NCBI GenBank assembly: GCA_020445335.1
Contig: JAGRGU010000149.1
Location: forward strand, 1-33,803
DNA length: 33,803 bases
Source: Gammaproteobacteria bacterium
GTDB taxonomy: Bacteria; Pseudomonadota; Gammaproteobacteria; Chromatiales; Chromatiaceae
Direction of reading: 5' to 3'
Shown here: one piece after another, positions 23,906 to 32,104 of the stretch
Layout: each line of letters begins with the position of its first letter
Numbering within the stretch: position 1 is the stretch's first letter
The notes under the pieces: generated by a model
Database searches by the model: none
Seen by the model: only the letters and a program-made list of their open reading frames with translations
Told to the model about the DNA's origin: nothing
Made by a program: the position numbers and the translations under genes

Positions 23906-24884
23906 AGAGACCCTGTTCTCTCTTTGTAACGAGAGGGATTTGACTATTGTCGGAGAGCACTACCCCTCGATTGCGACAAAAAGCCTGGCAGGAAAAGCAG
24001 GAGGTGCAGAGAGTCTGATCGAATACCGGCGGTGAATTGGACATCCTGGATGATCGGATTGCCCCGGTAGGGCAGACACCCACGCAACGCTCGGAATGAC
24101 AGCAATCGGATGTGAAGGTGATCTTTCCGAACTGTTGCTCCTTGATGGACTCTTTCCTGGCAGCCGTTGATGCCGACATGGCCTTGAGTAACAGCGCCCG
24201 GATCTCTGGAATCTGTTTTTTCCCGTAAGTTTTCTGTTCGATATTATCCTGCAGACGCTTGACCATGGTGACGGCCGCACGGTTGGTGCGTTCCTGGAAA
24301 AGCAGGAAAAACTGGCGGCGAGAGAGAGTGGCTGCTGCGTATTCGAGATCTTTCTTGTCTCTTATCAATTTAACGGCGTGATTGGATACCGAACCATGCA
24401 ATCTGCCATGGGCGGTAACGATACCGTCGAGTATGTGGCCGTTTGGGCACTCATCACACGCCGTCAGGTTCAGTTGCAGGCCTTCGGGGAAGACCAGTGC
24501 GAGTATCGTCATCAACTCCGGGTGGGCCAGGTACCCAAGACAAGAGATCCGAACATGGGCGTCGCTTCCGGGCTGCCCTTTACATCCGAGTACAGGTAAG
24601 CGGTGTTGAGCGAGGTCCGCCAGGACCTGAGGGAGGGAGAGTCCCGGAGAGGCGAGCGCTGCCGTTGGGCAGACCGATAGGCATGAGAGGCATTGGGTGC
24701 AGGTGTCGGGGTTGATCTGCAGGCCGCCTTTTGTCCATGTAAAGCTGTCCGTTGGGCAAACATCAATACATCTGGTACAAGCATTCGCTGTGCAGCGGTG
24801 GCGAACGCAACGTGACCGGTCCAGCGTGACAGCTGCCTCCCGCATCAGCGCCTGCAGGGCGAAGTTACCCATGGGCGCGATCAT
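23904..24884 (-). CDS. Four-cluster 4Fe-4S ferredoxin-type protein of the arr operon
   Basis: A 326-residue cytoplasmic protein with no signal peptide. N-terminal clusters: CTANACTRCIDVCP and CTQCLSCLSVCP (residues ~35-75). C-terminal clusters: CCHSERCVGVCP and CTSCFSCQAFC (~260-305). Two of the four motifs have C-x4-C spacing rather than C-x2-C. Between them, ~95-160 contains further cysteines (LGCKGQPG, ISCLGYL, ACDECPNG) that could hold another cofactor, followed by a helical segment. I do not recognise a named family. It overlaps the chaperone gene by four bases (ATGA), so it is translationally coupled and probably works with the molybdoenzyme, in electron supply or cofactor or cluster assembly. 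It is the last gene of the operon. Confidence 0.8.
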   Translation of the reverse strand: MIAPMGNFALQALMREAAVTLDRSRCVRHRCTANACTRCIDVCPTDSFTWTKGGLQINPDTCTQCLSCLSVCPTAALASPGLSLPQVLADLAQHRLPVLGCKGQPGSDAHVRISCLGYLAHPELMTILALVFPEGLQLNLTACDECPNGHILDGIVTAHGRLHGSVSNHAVKLIRDKKDLEYAAATLSRRQFFLLFQERTNRAAVTMVKRLQDNIEQKTYGKKQIPEIRALLLKAMSASTAARKESIKEQQFGKITFTSDCCHSERCVGVCPTGAIRSSRMSNSPPVFDQTLCTSCFSCQAFCRNRGVVLSDNSQIPLVTKREQGL

Positions 24885-25528
24885 GGGTGGGATGCCAGGG
24901 CCGATTCCCGCAGGTCATCAAGGATGAAGCATTGAGTCAAAGTGGCCAATGTGCGGTAAAAATCAGTGGAAGCGCAGCTTTCGATGGCCTCTGTGAAGGG
25001 GCGTATCCATCGTCCCAGGTGCTCATTCAGAAGGCGACGTTCCAATTTCGCATGTTGCTGATGCCTGCCCGGTTCAACCAGACCTTTGCCAAGACGGGCG
25101 TTGAGCAGATAGAGAAACTCCATTTCTACTGCCACATGGTCGGGCATCTCTGTGAATGCATCTGCAACGCAGAATCCACCTTCGTGATAGAGCGCCTGCA
25201 CAGCCATTGTGGAGTCGCCCATGACGACATCCGATCCGTCCAGATATACCGATCCGTAGGGTCTTGCGAGGGTGGTGAACGGACCGAGAAACAGGCGGGT
25301 ATAATCCACACGCAGATCTTCGCGGGGGGTCTTGCCAAAAAAAGTACCCATAGCTCGCGCATCCGGTGCGTGTTTGGAGCCCAGGGCCGACAAAGCTTCT
25401 TCCAATTGACCAAACAGGTCCTCTTCCAGGAAAGCCTCCTCGGGTTCGTAATAACAGACGCTGAGCGCGCGATAGGCTTCTGCTTTTGCAAGATGCAGGG
25501 ATCTAGCGTCGTAGTGAATGGCTTCCAT
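24881..25528 (-). CDS. TorD/DmsD-family molybdoenzyme chaperone
   Basis: A 215-residue all-helical protein of the TorD family. Key family patterns are YRALSVCYYEPEEAFL near the start, VDYTRLFLGPF (~75-85, with the common DYTRLF), PYGSVYL, and EMPDHVAVEMEFLYLL (~125-140, where the family has E-x-x-D-H-x-x-x-E-L-x-F). Such chaperones bind the TAT signal peptide of a molybdoenzyme and its apoprotein until molybdenum cofactor is inserted. Here the client is almost certainly the catalytic subunit encoded upstream. Genes named arrD in arsenate-respiration loci belong to this type. A GGGAA sits before ATG 25528. It overlaps the next gene by four bases. Confidence 0.9.
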   Translation of the reverse strand: MEAIHYDARSLHLAKAEAYRALSVCYYEPEEAFLEEDLFGQLEEALSALGSKHAPDARAMGTFFGKTPREDLRVDYTRLFLGPFTTLARPYGSVYLDGSDVVMGDSTMAVQALYHEGGFCVADAFTEMPDHVAVEMEFLYLLNARLGKGLVEPGRHQQHAKLERRLLNEHLGRWIRPFTEAIESCASTDFYRTLATLTQCFILDDLRESALASHP

Positions 25529-25596
25529 CGAGATTCCCGTTGCAAATTGGCGCCGGGACTATCCGTCCGCAGCGCCAATTCATCAGCTATACGGCC

Positions 25597-26373
25597 TCAG
25601 ACCGTAGGGTTGTTATAACTGCGAATGTAGTAAACGTTGGGTTCGGTTCCTTCCTCCTCCTTCAATCGAGTCGCTTTGTGGGCGGCCAGGATCTTGGCAA
25701 TGACACTGTTGGGATCGTTCTGGTCTCCGAAGATCCGGGCATCGGACGGGCACGCCTCAACACAAGCAGGCAGTTTACCGACAGTGGTTCTGTGGTAACA
25801 GAATGTACATTTTTCGATGATGCCCATGTTGCGAACCGGCGGGTAGTCGCCACCATTGAATTGGTTCTCACCAGGCGGCATCGCACCGGCTTTCTTGGCT
25901 ACCTCGGCGCCGGACGCTGTGCATCCCGGGATGGCCGGCTTCTCGTCGTGCCACTCCGGATGGACCGGAAAATCGAACTGATTGAAGCTGATGACGCTGT
26001 AACTGCTGCCGTCATAGCTGGATTCGTCGAGTGTCTGAGCGCTGTAGGGGCAGGCGTCCAGACAGGCGCCGCAACCGATGCACCGTTCCTGGCTGAATAG
26101 GGTGGTGTTGTCGGGTGCCTTGAACATGGCCTTGGGCTCGACAGGGCACTCCTCGATACAGGGCGGATTGCTGCAGTGATTGCACAGCACCGGCATCTGC
26201 AGATACTTTGTGTTCGGGAACTCGCCCTCGGTGTGCATGATGAAGTCGGCCCAATTGAAGCTCTGTCCGTAGGCCCGGGCCTGGGTGTTGTTTTCGGCTT
26301 TGCAGGCCAACGCGCAACTACCACAACCGACGCATTGGTGCAGGTCGATTACCATTCCGTATTTTACTGACAT
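25597..26373 (-). CDS. arrB: Arsenate respiratory reductase iron-sulfur subunit (ArrB-like)
   Basis: A 258-residue four-cluster ferredoxin subunit of the DMSO reductase family (DmsB/NrfC/PsrB type). Cysteine groups, in order: CVGCGSCALAC (~14-24), CNHCSNPPCIEEC (~64-76), CIGCGACLDAC (~97-107) and CTFCYHRTTVGKLPACVEAC (~180-200). That gives sixteen cysteine ligands for four [4Fe-4S] clusters. It has no signal peptide, which fits co-export with the TAT-tagged catalytic subunit. An AGGGG ribosome site precedes ATG 26373, 32 bases after the catalytic gene. It should pass electrons to the molybdenum subunit in the periplasm. The name follows the assignment of the partner subunit. Confidence 0.88.
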   Translation of the reverse strand: MSVKYGMVIDLHQCVGCGSCALACKAENNTQARAYGQSFNWADFIMHTEGEFPNTKYLQMPVLCNHCSNPPCIEECPVEPKAMFKAPDNTTLFSQERCIGCGACLDACPYSAQTLDESSYDGSSYSVISFNQFDFPVHPEWHDEKPAIPGCTASGAEVAKKAGAMPPGENQFNGGDYPPVRNMGIIEKCTFCYHRTTVGKLPACVEACPSDARIFGDQNDPNSVIAKILAAHKATRLKEEEGTEPNVYYIRSYNNPTV

Positions 26374-26405
26374 GGTTTGATCCCCTTAAGTTGTTCGGTC
26401 GATTG

Positions 26406-28964
26406 TCAGGCTTTGCGAATCTTGACGCGCGATACCGCGTGACGGGCCGTCGAGCCACTGAGCCGATCGTAGTCGGCCGGCAGCAACTCGTTGTTGTTGA
26501 ACCCGCGTGGAACGTGCTCGCCGTAGTTCTCGCTGGCCAAACGGCCGTACGCCCAATGGCCCATGCCGAAGGTTTTGTTGACCGTGCCAGGGCGAATACC
26601 CTCCCAGAGCTTGACTTGTATCTTCACGCTCTTTTCCGGTGATGTTACCTCGACCCAATCTCCATTCTTGACGCCCAACGCCTGGGCATCCTTGGGATTG
26701 ATCTTGAGCAGGTCCACGTGACTCGTGTCACCCGGATCGACCTTCTTGAACTCGTAATAGGCGTTCAGGTTCTGGGAGCGACCCTCCCGATTCAGGCGGC
26801 TGCGGTTCTCCATGTAAATGTACGGAAAATCTTTGTCGTCTCCGTGATACTTCGCAGGTTCCCAGTGCGGCATGAATACCTGTTCTCCACGACCTGCGTA
26901 CTGGGTCGCTTCCATGACCTGGTCGATGGTGACCTCGTGCTTCTCAGCGTGCTGGCCCAAGACCTTCTTCAGGGTTTCGCTGTAAAATTCGAATTTCTTG
27001 GACTCTGTCTTGAAACCTTTTTCCCACAGTTTCTTGAACGGATATTGGTCGGACTGCCAGAGACCGAGCTTAACGAATTCACGCCATCCATTGATCTTGT
27101 CGCCACTGTGGTACTTGGCAGGATTCCACTGCGTCTCCGTCATGATCTTGACCGTGATCTGAGCGAATTCGGCCTCGTTCTCCGCGGGCTTTCCGCTCTC
27201 CGGGTCGGTCATTTCGTTCTGGAAGTAATCGAACAGGTTTGCGAAGCCTTTTTCCTTCAGCTTCCTGGCCAGCAACCAGACCACTTCGGTTTCGTCTGTA
27301 CGGGTATCCCACAGGGGCTTGACCAGCGGCTGCTGCAAGCCAATGTAGCTGTAGCGGTTGTACTTGCTGGGAATCAGGCTCCAACGCTCGAACATATGGA
27401 ACGATGCGGGCAGGACTATGTCGGCGTACTGGCTCATCTCGGACGGATTGGTCGTTATGTGCGCGAAGAAGGGAAGCTTCTCCAACGCCTTCTCCCAGCG
27501 GCTGGCCCCGGTGCAGGAAAAGACGAAGTTGTTCCAGTAGCCGATAGCCACCTTTATCTCATTAGGGTTTTCATCCAGGATTCCGTCCGCTGCACGATTG
27601 GTGACCACGCCTCCGCCCGGCTTCTTGTTCAAAGCCGGGAATTCCAGGGTGCCACGTTGGTCGATCTTTTTGTGCTTCAGGCCGGTAACAGCGACTTCAT
27701 CCAGATATGGTTTGAACTTTTCCTTGTGCAGCGGGATATGGGAGTAGGGCGCCTTCATCTTCTGCAGCGTGCCGCCCATGTTGTCAACACCACCGACCAA
27801 TCCGTTGAGGGCGTGGGCGGCTAATGCGCCATAGGCGCCGCGTGGCTGCATGGCCGCACCCGGAGACATCCAGCACATGACATTTGGCGCCGCCTTGCCG
27901 AAGCCGATCGCCACGCGCCGGATCTGTTCTGCGGGGATCAGGCACACCTTCTCAGCCCACTCGGGAGTGCGGTCCTTCAGTTCGATGTTCCACCACTTGA
28001 CCACACCATGGGTCAGCTTTTCGTCAAATGCCGACTCGTCTGCCGTTTCGCCGGCTTTGAAGGCATTGACTCCGTCCTTGAAGTCACCGACGAACTCCCG
28101 GCTCCACAACCCTTCGGTCAGAATTACGTGTGCCATGGCGAGGGCGAGGGCGCTATCCTCTCCCGGCTTGACCGGCATCCATTCGTGCGCCTTGGAGGCG
28201 GTAGCCGACAGGCGCGGGTCTACCGCGACTACGGTCGCTTGATCGAGAACCTTGCCCCATTGACGAATAGCGTTGGGAACCTGGCGGTTCGAAGCGATTG
28301 GGTCGCCTCCAAAGCAGATAACGTATTTGGTGTTCTCCAGATCGTAATCCCGGTAATCCCAATAACCTTCGGTGTAGTAGGCGCCGAACTTTTCCGCCTC
28401 GGCACAAATGGCACTGTGAGAGATGTTGTTGGGCGAGCCGAAGATTTTCGGCATCGCGTCATAGATGACATCGCGGCAGTAGGTATAGCGCCCGCGCATC
28501 AGCATGAACTTTTCCGGTTCGTTGTTGTTGCGCAGTTCCATCATCTTATCTGCGATCGTATCCAACGCCTCGTCCCATGAAATGGGGACGAACTTGGGAT
28601 CGACGCCACGACCCTTTTTCGGGTTGGTGCGCTTCATCGGCACTTTGATGCGGTCGGGGTCGTACATCTGCGCGGTGGCTAGATGGCCGCGAGGGCAAAC
28701 GTAGCCGTTATTGCTTTTTGAGAGATGGTGGCCACGAACCTTTACCACCCTGCCGTTCTGGACGAAGGCTTCGGCGGGGCACCAGGAGGTGCAACCCTGG
28801 CATACAGTGGGCAGCCATTCCCCCTTGCCGGGCGATGCAGGTTTGGGCGCCGGGCCGTCGCCCGACGGGGTTGCCGCCGTTGCGTCGAGTGTCATAGCGG
28901 AGGTCGCGATGAGCCCGCCGGTCGCGACCGAACTCTTGATAAATTCCCTACGATTGAGTTTCAT
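26406..28964 (-). CDS. arrA: Arsenate respiratory reductase, molybdopterin catalytic subunit (ArrA-like)
   Basis: An 852-residue DMSO-reductase-family enzyme. The twin-arginine signal is NRREFIKSSVATGG (4-17). The [4Fe-4S] cysteines are C55-QG-C58-TSW-C62 and C90. Matching active-site residues I recall from Shewanella ANA-3 ArrA, all lie at a constant offset of 6: Arg159-Tyr160 in MRGRYTY, His183-Ser184 and the Mo ligand Cys187 in ISHSAICAEAEK, Lys192, and Tyr204 in GYWDY. The GRY motif is reported for ArrA, whereas the related arsenite oxidase ArxA has GRGWG, so arsenate reduction is favoured. The enzyme is folded with Mo-bisMGD and sent to the periplasm. A strong AGGAGGAGGAG precedes ATG 28964. 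Other oxyanion substrates (selenate, tetrathionate) remain possible. Confidence 0.88.
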   Translation of the reverse strand: MKLNRREFIKSSVATGGLIATSAMTLDATAATPSGDGPAPKPASPGKGEWLPTVCQGCTSWCPAEAFVQNGRVVKVRGHHLSKSNNGYVCPRGHLATAQMYDPDRIKVPMKRTNPKKGRGVDPKFVPISWDEALDTIADKMMELRNNNEPEKFMLMRGRYTYCRDVIYDAMPKIFGSPNNISHSAICAEAEKFGAYYTEGYWDYRDYDLENTKYVICFGGDPIASNRQVPNAIRQWGKVLDQATVVAVDPRLSATASKAHEWMPVKPGEDSALALAMAHVILTEGLWSREFVGDFKDGVNAFKAGETADESAFDEKLTHGVVKWWNIELKDRTPEWAEKVCLIPAEQIRRVAIGFGKAAPNVMCWMSPGAAMQPRGAYGALAAHALNGLVGGVDNMGGTLQKMKAPYSHIPLHKEKFKPYLDEVAVTGLKHKKIDQRGTLEFPALNKKPGGGVVTNRAADGILDENPNEIKVAIGYWNNFVFSCTGASRWEKALEKLPFFAHITTNPSEMSQYADIVLPASFHMFERWSLIPSKYNRYSYIGLQQPLVKPLWDTRTDETEVVWLLARKLKEKGFANLFDYFQNEMTDPESGKPAENEAEFAQITVKIMTETQWNPAKYHSGDKINGWREFVKLGLWQSDQYPFKKLWEKGFKTESKKFEFYSETLKKVLGQHAEKHEVTIDQVMEATQYAGRGEQVFMPHWEPAKYHGDDKDFPYIYMENRSRLNREGRSQNLNAYYEFKKVDPGDTSHVDLLKINPKDAQALGVKNGDWVEVTSPEKSVKIQVKLWEGIRPGTVNKTFGMGHWAYGRLASENYGEHVPRGFNNNELLPADYDRLSGSTARHAVSRVKIRKA

Positions 28965-29072
28965 GCTCCTCCTCCTGCTGGATCCTGTCAGGATAATCCT
29001 GAGTTGTGATCAATGTTTCAGAGTATTTGGCAAGTCACCGGACCAGGATTCACCTCTTCCTGAACCGGAACA

Positions 29073-29693
29073 TCAGGCCTCCGGGTGCGCTTTTTCCTCC
29101 TCGATCTCCTCCCATCCGGTGATCATCGCTTTGAGATGAGCGGTTGGGGTATGTCCGGTGGTGATCAGGTAGACGTGGACGATCAGGAAGATCAATATCA
29201 TGTAGGCGCCGCTGGCGTGGGCGACGGCTATCCACTCAAGTTTCAGGGTGGATAGCCCGTACTCTGGCCAAGTGTTGTAGAACAGGTAGAACCAGCCGCT
29301 GATCCAGATGGTCGGCCCGATTACCAGCAACACGAACAGGTAGGCGAGACGCTGCAGCGGATTGTGCTTGCGCAGTGGATCATGCCGGAACGGGTGTGGG
29401 GCGTTTTTAAAGATGCCGACCGCGTAGTACTTGATCATGGCGTCCACCCTATCCAGTGTGGGTATGTACTGCTCCCACTCCCCGGTGGTGAAGTGCCAGA
29501 AGATGGCGAAGACCCAGAGGCCGACCAGGGTCCAGGCGGCGATCTTGTGGTAGCCGACCACCTGCTCGAAGCCGAATAGAGAGTAGATGCCGTGCACCTC
29601 GAAGCCGGTGATCAGCAGAATGATGATCAGTGCTGCCTGGGACCAGTGCCAGAAGCGTTCGAACCGTTTGAATCGAAGAATTTTCTCCGGCAT
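29073..29693 (-). CDS. Membrane cytochrome b of the arr operon
   Basis: A 206-residue integral membrane protein. ATG 29693, with AAGGGG upstream, is preferred; it lies four bases after the stop of the cytochrome c gene. About four membrane helices are seen. Likely heme histidines: His in ERFWHWSQAALI and FEVHGIY in helix 1, YHKIAAWTL and IFWHFTTGEW in helix 2, and AVAHASGAYMILIFLIVHVY in the last helix. This pattern is that of the formate-dehydrogenase-gamma / thiosulfate-reductase cytochrome b family, which oxidises menaquinol or ubiquinol. Its position between the multiheme cytochrome and the catalytic subunit suggests it is the quinol entry point. The 108-base gap to arrA is the longest in the operon. 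Confidence 0.88.
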   Translation of the reverse strand: MPEKILRFKRFERFWHWSQAALIIILLITGFEVHGIYSLFGFEQVVGYHKIAAWTLVGLWVFAIFWHFTTGEWEQYIPTLDRVDAMIKYYAVGIFKNAPHPFRHDPLRKHNPLQRLAYLFVLLVIGPTIWISGWFYLFYNTWPEYGLSTLKLEWIAVAHASGAYMILIFLIVHVYLITTGHTPTAHLKAMITGWEEIEEEKAHPEA

Positions 29694-29697
29694 GACA

Positions 29698-31317
29698 TTA
29701 CCCCTTCTTGCGGTTCGAGATAACACGGATCACACCGTGCAGGAGCACGCCCATGAGCGCCAGCAACGCCACGGTCAGGAACAACTTGTCGAGTATGGGT
29801 ACGCTGCCAATGCCTGGCATATATAGGCCTTCGACATCCTTCATGCGCCCGTTTCTACTGTGACAGGACTCACAGGCGAGAGCCTCCTCGGCCGGCGCAA
29901 TCATGTGATTGACCGGTATGCGCATTTCGGTTTCGACGAAGCCGACCTTGCCGCTGAACTCCCGGCCCGCCGCCTGCATGGCGGCACCGATGGATGCCGG
30001 CCAGTCGAATGTTTTCCAAAACCCGTCATCCTTTTTGCCGAACAGACTCGCCGACACGAGGGTCGCTTTCTCCATGTCGATGGGCTGTTTGCCACGCAAT
30101 ACCTTGACTGGCCAAATGCGGGCCTTTGGGTCGTCGGAACTGCCGGCGAGGGAGTTGAGTTGCACCACCCCGTTCGGATCGATGCTGTCATCCAGGGTGG
30201 TGAAGTCGATCTGGCCGTTGAACCAGACGTATTCCGGAGTCAGGTTCTCGGCCCACTGAGCCCCCCCTCTTTTGGATGAGTAGATGACGCGCCCCTGCTC
30301 ATCCTTCTCAACGATATCCTTGCCCGCATCGTCGACGCGACCGGCTGTGGACCAGTCCCAATAGGTCTTCGTCGGCCGCCCGCCACGTGCCAGGGCTGGG
30401 ATATGGCAGGTCTGACAGGCGATCCGATCGACGTGGTCGTTCAGCTTGGGATTGACGCCCTCCGGGTGGGGCAGCAGGCCGTGGCACGATTCGCAGGTGG
30501 CGCGACTGCCTTCGACCACGTCCATGCCATGTTCGTCCTTGCCTTCAGGCGCGTACTGGCTGCCGCGCATCTGGTGGTGCTCGGTTTTGTGGCAAGTGAC
30601 GCAGTTGTAGTCGAGGCCATCTTTCGCCATGTGCACGTCGAGGTGCCGCGAAGCCGTGGCCAGCGATGAATCGAGGTCTCCCTGCTTGATGCCATCGCCC
30701 CCGTCGGCGTAGAAATGGCATCCACCGCAGGATTGCACGGTCGGCCTGCCGACTTGCAACGCCAGTTTGGACAGGTTCGGTTTGCGCACCACCTCGCGTG
30801 CCTTGGATTTATCCCAGTCCACATGGCAGGCCGAGCACTTGACCCGAAGCTGATGCCATTTATTGGACGCGTAGGTTCCAGTGGTGTCGTGGCAGGCGAG
30901 GCAGTCGACCTGATCCTCGGCGGTATAGTCGAAACCCTCCTCCTTCCAATCGTTGCTGATATGACAGCGGGCGCAATAGGGTCCGTTCGACGAGATCGCC
31001 ATCATGGTGTTGTTCAGGACGTTTCTTTTTCCAACCATCTGTCCCGTCCTGCCGTTGGGCATTTCCCAGTTCCAGTGGCTGGAGGCTCGCACTTGCTTGG
31101 CGGCCAGGTTGTGGCAACTGAGACATGCCTTCGTCAGTTCCATGCCCGATTTGAATTGCTGCCGCAGGATCTCGAAACTGGAGTGATCGGCGGTCGACAT
31201 CGACTGAGGCGTCGACTGGCTCGTTTCCGTCCCGGTCGCGATTGTACCGCTACAGATAATTGAGAAAACCAATCCGGCAGCGCTGAGAAAAGCAAATCGT
31301 CTCGATTTCCAGGTCAT
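29698..31317 (-). CDS. Membrane-anchored multiheme cytochrome c, octaheme tetrathionate reductase family
   Basis: A 539-residue exported protein. The signal peptide is ~1-30. Nine CxxCH heme-binding motifs are at residues 65, 115, 139, 161, 197, 239, 275, 301 and 482. The overall layout and the blocks SHWNWEMPNGRTGQMVGKRN, GGRPTKTYWDWSTAGR and PEYVWFNGQI are like the tetrathionate-reductase-family octaheme cytochromes (OTR), which usually have eight hemes. Residues ~505-532 form a C-terminal membrane anchor followed by basic residues, so the heme part is periplasmic. It begins the operon and is followed within four bases by cytochrome b. It may relay electrons from the quinol pool to the molybdoenzyme or be a reductase itself. 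Substrate is not shown by sequence. The start has no clear ribosome site. Confidence 0.88.
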   Translation of the reverse strand: MTWKSRRFAFLSAAGLVFSIICSGTIATGTETSQSTPQSMSTADHSSFEILRQQFKSGMELTKACLSCHNLAAKQVRASSHWNWEMPNGRTGQMVGKRNVLNNTMMAISSNGPYCARCHISNDWKEEGFDYTAEDQVDCLACHDTTGTYASNKWHQLRVKCSACHVDWDKSKAREVVRKPNLSKLALQVGRPTVQSCGGCHFYADGGDGIKQGDLDSSLATASRHLDVHMAKDGLDYNCVTCHKTEHHQMRGSQYAPEGKDEHGMDVVEGSRATCESCHGLLPHPEGVNPKLNDHVDRIACQTCHIPALARGGRPTKTYWDWSTAGRVDDAGKDIVEKDEQGRVIYSSKRGGAQWAENLTPEYVWFNGQIDFTTLDDSIDPNGVVQLNSLAGSSDDPKARIWPVKVLRGKQPIDMEKATLVSASLFGKKDDGFWKTFDWPASIGAAMQAAGREFSGKVGFVETEMRIPVNHMIAPAEEALACESCHSRNGRMKDVEGLYMPGIGSVPILDKLFLTVALLALMGVLLHGVIRVISNRKKG

Positions 31318-31355
31318 TGATAAGGACCGGTTGCAATTGTGGTGTAGGTGATTCT

Positions 31356-31379
31356 CGTGGTGCGTCCACGCTCACGTGG
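31356..31379. promoter_or_regulatory. Possible operator: CGTGG-N5-CCACG-N4-CGTGG
   Basis: Three alternating five-base half-sites, CGTGG (31356-31360), CCACG (31366-31370) and CGTGG (31375-31379), give two overlapping inverted repeats 39 to 62 bases upstream of the multiheme cytochrome start. The position suits a regulator binding site or a leader hairpin. No family can be assigned from this motif. Confidence 0.35.
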
Positions 31380-31863
31380 ATTCCGTGCCCAAAGCCCCCG
31401 ACAAGGCCTCTGTCTTCGCCTGCAAGTTCATCTGAATGGCTGTGGTTTGAACGTCAGGTTTGTCGCCTATGCACGCTTGTTCTTATGCTTGCCGCAATGA
31501 CTTTCAATGCAGGCGAATAAACCTTAAAAAAACTGATGGAAAGCTAACATTGATAAGCACGAAATACGCTGATCCCGGTCAAAAAAGATATTCATTTTTT
31601 CGTATAAATACAAAAGACAACCAATTGCATCACTATGTTTATATTGATATTTTCTACTGTTTTAGGGGGAATTGAATCTCGCAAAAAGAGGATACGTGGG
31701 AGCGTGAAGGGGGGGTGATGAGTTGGAATGGGGGTCTGGTGGTTGTATCGGGCTGCAGCTGCATAACGGAAACGCGGCCCTGGAGAAAATGGCGCCCTCT
31801 CTTCGGCTTGGCGCTCGATTAAGTCCATCCGGCGTTGCGCATCGTTTGTTTGCAACAACCACG

Positions 31864-31882
31864 AAAACGCACTCCGCGTTTT
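31864..31882. terminator. Symmetric hairpin AAAACGC-N5-GCGTTTT
   Basis: A perfect 7-bp inverted repeat with the loop ACTCC ends in T-runs on either strand, so it could act as a short bidirectional terminator or insulator in the divergent region. The stem has only three GC pairs. There is no gene close upstream on either side. Confidence 0.35.
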
Positions 31883-32104
31883 ATGGATCTAAATCCCGTG
31901 GGGTGAGGCATGGGGATATGCCGAATAAGCCGAACTCTGCGCGCCTTGACAGGGTTCATTTGAGTGCAAATGCCGGCTATCCGTATAGTGTTAACAAGCC
32001 CTAATATTGTTATATTTATCAGTCTGACTCCGCGGCATGCCGGCTGTTTAGTGGCCGGTGGCAGAGTCTCGCAGCTTTGAAGAATTTGGCACAACGGTTA
32101 TCTC

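Larger units (their letters stand above)
31318..32104. other. Divergent regulatory region between arr operon and arsR genes (~790 bp)
   Basis: The gap lies between the divergent starts of the cytochrome operon (31317, minus) and the first ArsR gene (32105, plus). It contains a CGTGG/CCACG/CGTGG cluster near the cytochrome gene, a symmetric hairpin at 31864-31882, an AT-rich stretch at 31515-31680 and a second AT-rich stretch at 31985-32025. ORFs in it show no ribosome site and no family. It should hold promoters for both arms, but I cannot point to a convincing -35/-10 pair. Confidence 0.55.

Noticed and set aside
31946..31989. TTGACA with later TATAGT as a sigma-70 promoter for arsR
   Set aside because: The distance between the two elements is 32 bases, far from the usual 16-18, and no proper -10 lies at the right place.
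31985..32020. GTTAACAAG-type sequence resembling an integron attC core
   Set aside because: No matching left half-site, no integrase and no second copy were seen, so this is a chance match.
31723..32094. Overlapping short frames on both strands in the arr/ars divergent gap
   Set aside because: They have no ribosome sites, no family resemblance and overlap each other; probably non-coding.
32087..32102. Sigma-54-like site TGGCACAACGGTTATC before arsR
   Set aside because: The -24 element is perfect but the -12 is TTATC, and the site ends only two bases before ATG 32105, so transcription would start inside the gene. It shows that good half-sites occur by chance.
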